From Anoplopoma fimbria (lineage: Eukaryota > Chordata > Actinopteri > Perciformes > Anoplopomatidae), in NCBI RefSeq assembly GCF_027596085.1, contig NC_072454.1, positions 23,744,490-23,808,489 of the forward strand: 64,000 nt of DNA. The letters run 5' to 3'. Of this stretch, positions 59,869 through 64,000 are shown piece after piece. The position numbers were made by a program, and so were the translations under genes. The notes under the pieces are model-generated. The model saw nothing but the letters and a program-made list of their open reading frames with translations, searched no databases and was not told the DNA's origin. Position 1 is the stretch's first letter. The number at the start of each line of letters is the position of its first letter.

Positions 59869-60184
59869 GTGAGAGAGATGGAGCATGGACGTGTGATTAT
59901 ACTAGCATGTATTTCACATTAATACATGCTGTCACCAAAAAACTTTTCGGTAAAATACTTCCAAGATCTCTCACTATGGGCATAAATAATAATCTGATAC
60001 AAACGCAGTCTTATATCATGTAATTACTTTAGAGAGACAGAGATGAGCTCATCCAAAAGATACAGATCAATATACAACGCATGATTATTATTATTAGTCA
60101 CATTACTATCCCTATTTTCATGGCTATAATTCTACTGTGATAATTGCTGCTGTTATTATAAGTAGTCTTATTATATGAATCATT

Positions 60185-60812
60185 TATGTCATATACATTG
60201 AATGTGTTGTATCTCTGTTATGCTGCTCATTCTGTACACATGACATCTATTGCATTCTGTCCATCCTGGGAGAAGGATCCCTCCTCTGTCGTTCTCCCAG
60301 AGGTTTCTTCCTTTTTTCTCCCTGTTAAAGGGGTTTTTAGGGGAGTTTTTCCTGTGAATGTGAGGGAAGGACAGAGGTGAGGGAAGGACAGGATGTGATG
60401 ATGTGAGGGTGTAAGGACAGAGGATGTGAGGGTCTAAGGACAGAGGATGTGAGGGTGTAAGGACAGAGGATGTGAGGGTCTAAGGACAGAGGATGTGAGG
60501 GTCTAAGGACAGAGGATGTGAGGGTCTAAGGACAGAGGATGTGAGGGTCTAAGGACAGAGGATGTGAGGGTCTAAGGACAGAGGATGTGAGGGTGTAAGG
60601 ACAGAGGATGTGAGGGTGTAAGGACAGAGGATGTGAGGGTGTAAGGACAGAGGATGTGAGGGTCTAAGGACAGAGGATGTGAGGGTGTAAGGACAGAGGA
60701 TGTGAGGGTCTAAGGACAGAGGATGTCGCACAGATTGTAAAGCCCTCTGAGGCAAATTTGTAATTTGTGATTCTGGGCTATACAAAATAAACTGAATTGA
60801 ATTGAATTGAAT
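60185..60812 (+). mobile_element. Retroelement 3'-end with (TGAAT)n tail, expanded by a minisatellite
   Basis: The left part has 'ttctgtacacatgacatcta', 'ctgtccatcctgggagaagg', 'atccctcctctgtcg' and 'gtttttaggggagtttttcc'. The right part has 'ttgtaaagccctctgaggca', 'gtgattctgggctatacaaa' and 'ataaactgaattgaattgaa'. I recognise this as a very common teleost retroelement 3' end. In the usual form the intervening GTGAGGGTCTAAGGACAGAGG block occurs once; here it is a 14-copy array. Family name not assigned. Confidence 0.7.
60403..60724. repeat. 23-bp minisatellite, 14 copies, two unit types
   Basis: The unit begins 'gtgagggt', then C or G, then 'taaggacagaggat'. The variant base in order is G C G C C C C C G G G C G C. 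Otherwise copies are identical, so the array is young. Preceding bases 60350-60402 hold degenerate partial units. The 106-codon minus frame at 60549-60869 is a by-product of the repeat. Confidence 0.95.
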
Positions 60813-61881
60813 GAAAGAAGCATATTCAATAAATACAACACATTTTTGAAATGCTTTTTCTGTCAGCATTTGGATTGTTAAAAAACAGTTTGATCCTTTA
60901 GCAAGTGACGTGCTGCAGTAAAATCAAACGACCCTGAATGCATCCCAATTAAATACTATTTACTTACTTTTTTTAAATGTAAATGAGCACATTGTTCAGG
61001 TCATTGATCTATGATGAGGAATGTTTTTTCATCACCTCCATTGCACCTTTTTTTTTTTCTCCATTTCACTGTAACATGATTGTCTATTGAGTAGCAGCAC
61101 AAGCGTTTTCAGCAGTGATGTGTGGTTAAACACTCAGGGTCATCACCAGGTCCCATCCCTGTAGGAATCCAGCGGAGGATGGATGTGCGATAATGAGCTC
61201 AGTAGAGCAGCAAAACCTCAAGCTTGTGCTGCTTATCAGCAAAAAAAAAATTGCATATTGTCCTGTAAGTGACATTGGCCTTTTTTGCACATGTTCTGAA
61301 GAACACGTTTTCCTGCCTCTCTCATGTGGAAACACAGTTGGCAACGCTGACTTTTTAATGATCTGGTTTGCATTGCAAATACACCACAGATGAGATTTTC
61401 ATATCAAAAAGTGTGCAAAGTAAGTGTTTGTACGTCCAGATTTAAGGTTGATGTCCGTAGTCAGGATAAAGGGAGGTCTCCTTTCATCACTGAAATGAGC
61501 TCGAGCAGAAAGGACCTGGCGTCCTGCTGCTTTGGACCAGAAGATGATGGGGATTTAAATTATAGTGACACCACATTTTTAAGTCCCACTGCTCCTCCCT
61601 GGTCATTCACAGAACAGTGCAGCAACTGAAGTTGTCCATATGTACTGAGTGACAGTTTCTTACATGTTAGACCCCCAAGGTCACACAGTTAGCCGTGGTA
61701 CGATTTAGTAGGAACATCACAAATCTGGAAAAAAGCCGGATTCCCTGCACCTGATAAACAAGAGTACAAAAACAAATCCCATAGCTTTATCTGGGCAGTG
61801 GACTAACATGTTGTAATCTCTCCTTCTCATCACATGTATTACCCAGAGGAGGTTGGTGTCAGTGTGCCAGATATCCACAAA

Positions 61882-61901
61882 CACACACACACACACACAC
61901 A
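61882..61901. repeat. (CA)n microsatellite
   Basis: About ten AC units in opn3 intron 1. Confidence 0.9.
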
Positions 61902-62142
61902 AATGGGGTCACAGAAATAAACCCTGGAAACTGTGACAATGCATGTCCGTCCTGCTGTCTGAAACTCTAGCTGGGTAGCTGTGGCTCAAGCTGAGTGCAC
62001 AAACCTGAAACAAGTCACCGAATACGGTGTGTGTTTGTAGTTTGTGTGTCTGCTCATTGACACTCTCCCTGTGTTGCTAATTAAGAGATGAAATTACAGA
62101 CAGAGACTAAAAGGACATAGGAATATGTCATTGTATAGATAT

Positions 62143-62156
62143 GTAGGTTGTGTGTG

Positions 62157-62193
<37 letters not shown>
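62143..62193. repeat. (GT)n microsatellite
   Basis: About 25 GT units with one GC interruption, in opn3 intron 1. Confidence 0.95.
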
Positions 62194-62196
<3 letters not shown>

Positions 62197-62275
62197 CGAG
62201 AGAGAGATGCAGGATCATTGTTAGATGCTATACTTTGACTCTGGCTTGCAGATGTGGAAACAAAATGATGCACAA

Positions 62276-62335
62276 GATGAAGATAAGATAAGATAATCCT
62301 TTATTAGTCCCGCAGCGGGGAAATTTGCAACACGA
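62276..62335 (-). mobile_element. Non-LTR retrotransposon 3'-end remnant, minus strand
   Basis: Plus strand reads 'gataagataagataatcctt' then 'tattagtcccgcagcgggga' and 'aatttgcaacacgagc'. On the minus strand this is the GCAAC...AATTTCCCC/GGGGA...AATAAAGGA tail ending in (TTATC)n, related to the end at 41797-41851. Confidence 0.65.
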
Positions 62336-62563
62336 GCTACAGCAATCTGAATACAAGACGCACACACCTTTAGAATGAATGCAGGCTGTGCAATGCAGGT
62401 CTTAGAGGTGTGTGTGGGAGGAGAAAGTCTCTTTCTGTGAGTCTTCAAGGATTCATAACAAAGAGCTTGAATGTGATGTTCAGCACCAAGATACACATGA
62501 TTCTGTTTGTCCATAGAGCAATGACTAGCCTCTGACCCAGATCCTACAGCGAGCGCCCTGCGT

Positions 62564-62564
<1 letters not shown>

Positions 62565-62612
<48 letters not shown>
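62565..62612 (+). repeat. opn3: (CT)n tract, polypyrimidine region of the opn3 exon 2 acceptor
   Basis: About 24 CT units end 16 bases before the AG at 62627-62628. Such a tract is length-variable and lies exactly where U2AF-type factors bind. Confidence 0.9.
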
Positions 62613-62615
<3 letters not shown>

Positions 62616-62628
62616 CCTCTCCTGCCAG

Positions 62629-62948
62629 GCATTGTCTCCATCATGACTCTGGCGGCGCTGGCCTATGAGCGCTACATCCGGGTGGTCCATGCCCAGGCGG
62701 TGGACTTCCCCTGGGCGTGGCGGGCCATCGGCCACATTTGGCTGTACTCCCTGGCCTGGACCGGCGCTCCCCTGCTGGGCTGGAACCGCTACACACTGGA
62801 GATCCACCGGCTGGGCTGCTCCCTGGACTGGGCGTCGAAGGACCCCAATGACGCCTCCTTCATCCTCCTCTTCCTCCTGGCCTGTTTCTTTGTGCCCGTG
62901 GGCATCATGATCTACTGCTACGGGAACATCCTCTACACGGTGCAAATG
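62629..62948 (+). CDS. opn3: Encephalopsin (Opn3), coding exon 2 (partial gene)
   Basis: 320 nt completing the split glycine codon (residue 107) and ending on a codon boundary after M213 (CAAATG|GTAGGT). It begins [22 protein letters not shown]120-R121-Y122 is the D/ERY motif of TM3. TM4 includes [18 protein letters not shown] and [10 protein letters not shown]. In the second extracellular loop E164 sits at the rhodopsin E181 counterion position, and C170 is the disulphide partner of C96. TM5 runs about 183-205 with P196. The splice phase and end point match those remembered for mammalian OPN3. The exons for TM6, TM7 with the Schiff-base lysine, and the C-tail are outside the window. This exon is much more GC-rich than exon 1. 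The overlapping +2-frame ORF at 62665 and the minus ORF at 62544-62957 are shadows. Confidence 0.93.
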
Positions 62949-64000
62949 GTAGGTCATGCTTTTTCAGTTGTTTGGATATTTATAGCTCATTAAATAGTTA
63001 GACTGATAAACAGAGTGAATTACATAGACTTGTAAATGGTGGGTTGCTTATCCAAATATTTGGACCAAAATCAGGGAAGGAAACATTAAAGATGGCTGGA
63101 GAAAGTGACGATTATGCTACTCCCCCACTAAAAGTTATGACTTAATTCATTTAACTCCATCTTGGTCCATTTGAGCTCATGAGTCATACATATTTAGTGT
63201 TAAAAGTGTTTATTTATTTATTATTAAATCTATTACATCTCAATGTTACACTTGAACCGATTTCTATTTCTATTAAGTCAGAGCCTCCATTTCAGCCTAA
63301 ATTTCCTTAACAACATAGCTACATGTCAACATTTGACTTGTATATATTGTTGACAACTTTTTTCTTTTACCAACAATTCAGCTGCTTTCAGTGGACCACA
63401 TCAACTGACATTTCAAATGCCCTTCATTTTTTGCTTTTCTGCAGACAACTGCTTTCATCTCTTAGGCCCAGATCACAGCGAGACGCTATCTAGTTAGCCG
63501 TTCAACTGTTAGAGAGCTACAGAGTATGTGAGAGGGAAGGGGGAATTCATATCACATGTCATGATATATTTGTATACTGTCTTTAAAACAGAGAGAGAGA
63601 GAGACCACATTCCATAAATCACGTTTGACCAGCCAGTGGACCACGCAGCCCCGCTTCAGGAGCACTACGCTGTTTTATTGACACGGTTTGCCAAGAAGTT
63701 TTTGAAGCAGCGCCTGTAGCGAGGCAACTCTGTGTGATCAGCCCCTGAATCTACAAACGGCAGTTCAGCTGCTTTAAAGGGAAACTTTTCCAATTTTGAA
63801 ATAACTTGCAATGTGTGTGGTGTGTGCGAAAACCTGCTCAGTTAACAGCGAGGGTCGGCCGGATGACACAACTGTCGAAAGCTAGTTAAAAATCAGCAAA
63901 GTTTGTGCCACTTCGAACCCTTCTTCATGAAATAAAACTGGCTTGACCTCCTACAACTTCCACTGTTCATACAAAATGCATCCAACTGCTTTCAGCACTG
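62949..64000 (+). other. opn3: opn3 intron 2 (start; continues past the window)
   Basis: Starts GTAGGT. No further opn3 exon (no ILKYEKKLAK- or NPVIY-type coding) is seen up to 64000. Contains the possible MITE at 63464-63745. Confidence 0.8.
63464..63745. mobile_element. Possible MITE with imperfect terminal inverted repeats
   Basis: The left end 'ggcccagatcacagcgagac' is roughly complementary to the right end 'ctctgtgtgatcagcccc', and 'gcgag' blocks lie just inside both. The size (about 280 bp) and lack of ORF fit a Harbinger- or hAT-type MITE. The terminal match is imperfect and target duplications are unclear. Confidence 0.3.

Larger units (their letters stand above)
59869..62628 (+). 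other. opn3: opn3 intron 1
   Basis: 2760 bp from GTGAGA to 'cctcctgccag', phase 1. It holds a retroelement tail with minisatellite (about 60185-60812), (CA)n and (GT)n microsatellites, a minus-strand retroelement end (62283-62330) and a (CT)n tract forming the polypyrimidine region. The frames at 60186, 60549, 61126 and 61390 are repeat or chance ORFs. Confidence 0.9.

Noticed and set aside
60549..60869. 106-codon minus ORF with repeating HILCP/SHPLSL text
   Set aside because: It is the 23-bp minisatellite read in rotating frames, not a gene.
59550..62948. Assignment as a TMT (teleost multiple tissue) opsin
   Set aside because: The [23 protein letters not shown] and [15 protein letters not shown] blocks fit OPN3; TMT opsins as I recall them differ at these positions.
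62544..62957. 137-codon minus ORF over opn3 exon 2
   Set aside because: Antisense shadow of a GC-rich coding exon plus the (CT)n tract.
1..64000. CRISPR array, phage, operon or other prokaryote-type system
   Set aside because: The tandem repeats lack unique spacers, and the genes are spliced vertebrate genes; nothing bacterial or viral is seen.

Overview
The window looks like nuclear DNA from a ray-finned (teleost) fish. It is AT-leaning, gene-poor and intron-bearing, with many (CA)n, (TA)n and (CT)n microsatellites. It also carries dispersed repeats that I recognise as teleost-type: L2-like LINE tails ending in (TAATG)n, a tRNA-related SINE, a Tc1 transposon end, and a retroelement tail ending in (TGAAT)n. 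No bacterial, organellar or viral gene organisation is visible. Species and chromosome cannot be told from the sequence alone.

Only two protein-coding genes are well supported, both on the + strand. The first is cdc42ep3 (Borg2, a CDC42 effector). Its whole coding sequence lies in one exon (21755-22828), with a 5' UTR splice acceptor at 21516-21517 and a poly(A) signal at 23343. A noncoding first exon ending at 17379 is likely but inferred. The second is opn3 (encephalopsin), entering at the right edge. Coding exon 1 (59550-59868) and exon 2 (62629-62948) join in frame to give the first 213 residues, through transmembrane segment 5. The remaining exons, including the retinal-binding lysine, lie beyond the window.

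Layout: 1-17 kb is gene desert with dispersed repeats and an L2-like LINE 3' end at about 10.86-11.45 kb. 17-23.4 kb is the cdc42ep3 unit. 23.4-58.5 kb is a long intergenic stretch with repeats, a 32-bp minisatellite at 41.4 kb, a Tc1 remnant at 50.7 kb and several stretches that look like candidate conserved noncoding elements by composition only. 58.5-59.4 kb is a nested LINE/LINE/SINE cluster ending about 190 bp before the opn3 start codon. 59.5-64 kb is opn3 with its introns, which hold a retroelement tail expanded into a 23-bp minisatellite and a possible MITE.

The two genes have no evident joint function: one is a cytoskeletal effector, the other a non-visual photoreceptor. I see no undescribed multi-gene system. 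The most notable structures are transposon-derived: nested insertions into a shared TAATG tail, two retroelement tails turned into minisatellites, and a long near-perfect inverted repeat beside the opn3 promoter. Family names for repeats come from memory of teleost repeats and were not checked against a database.
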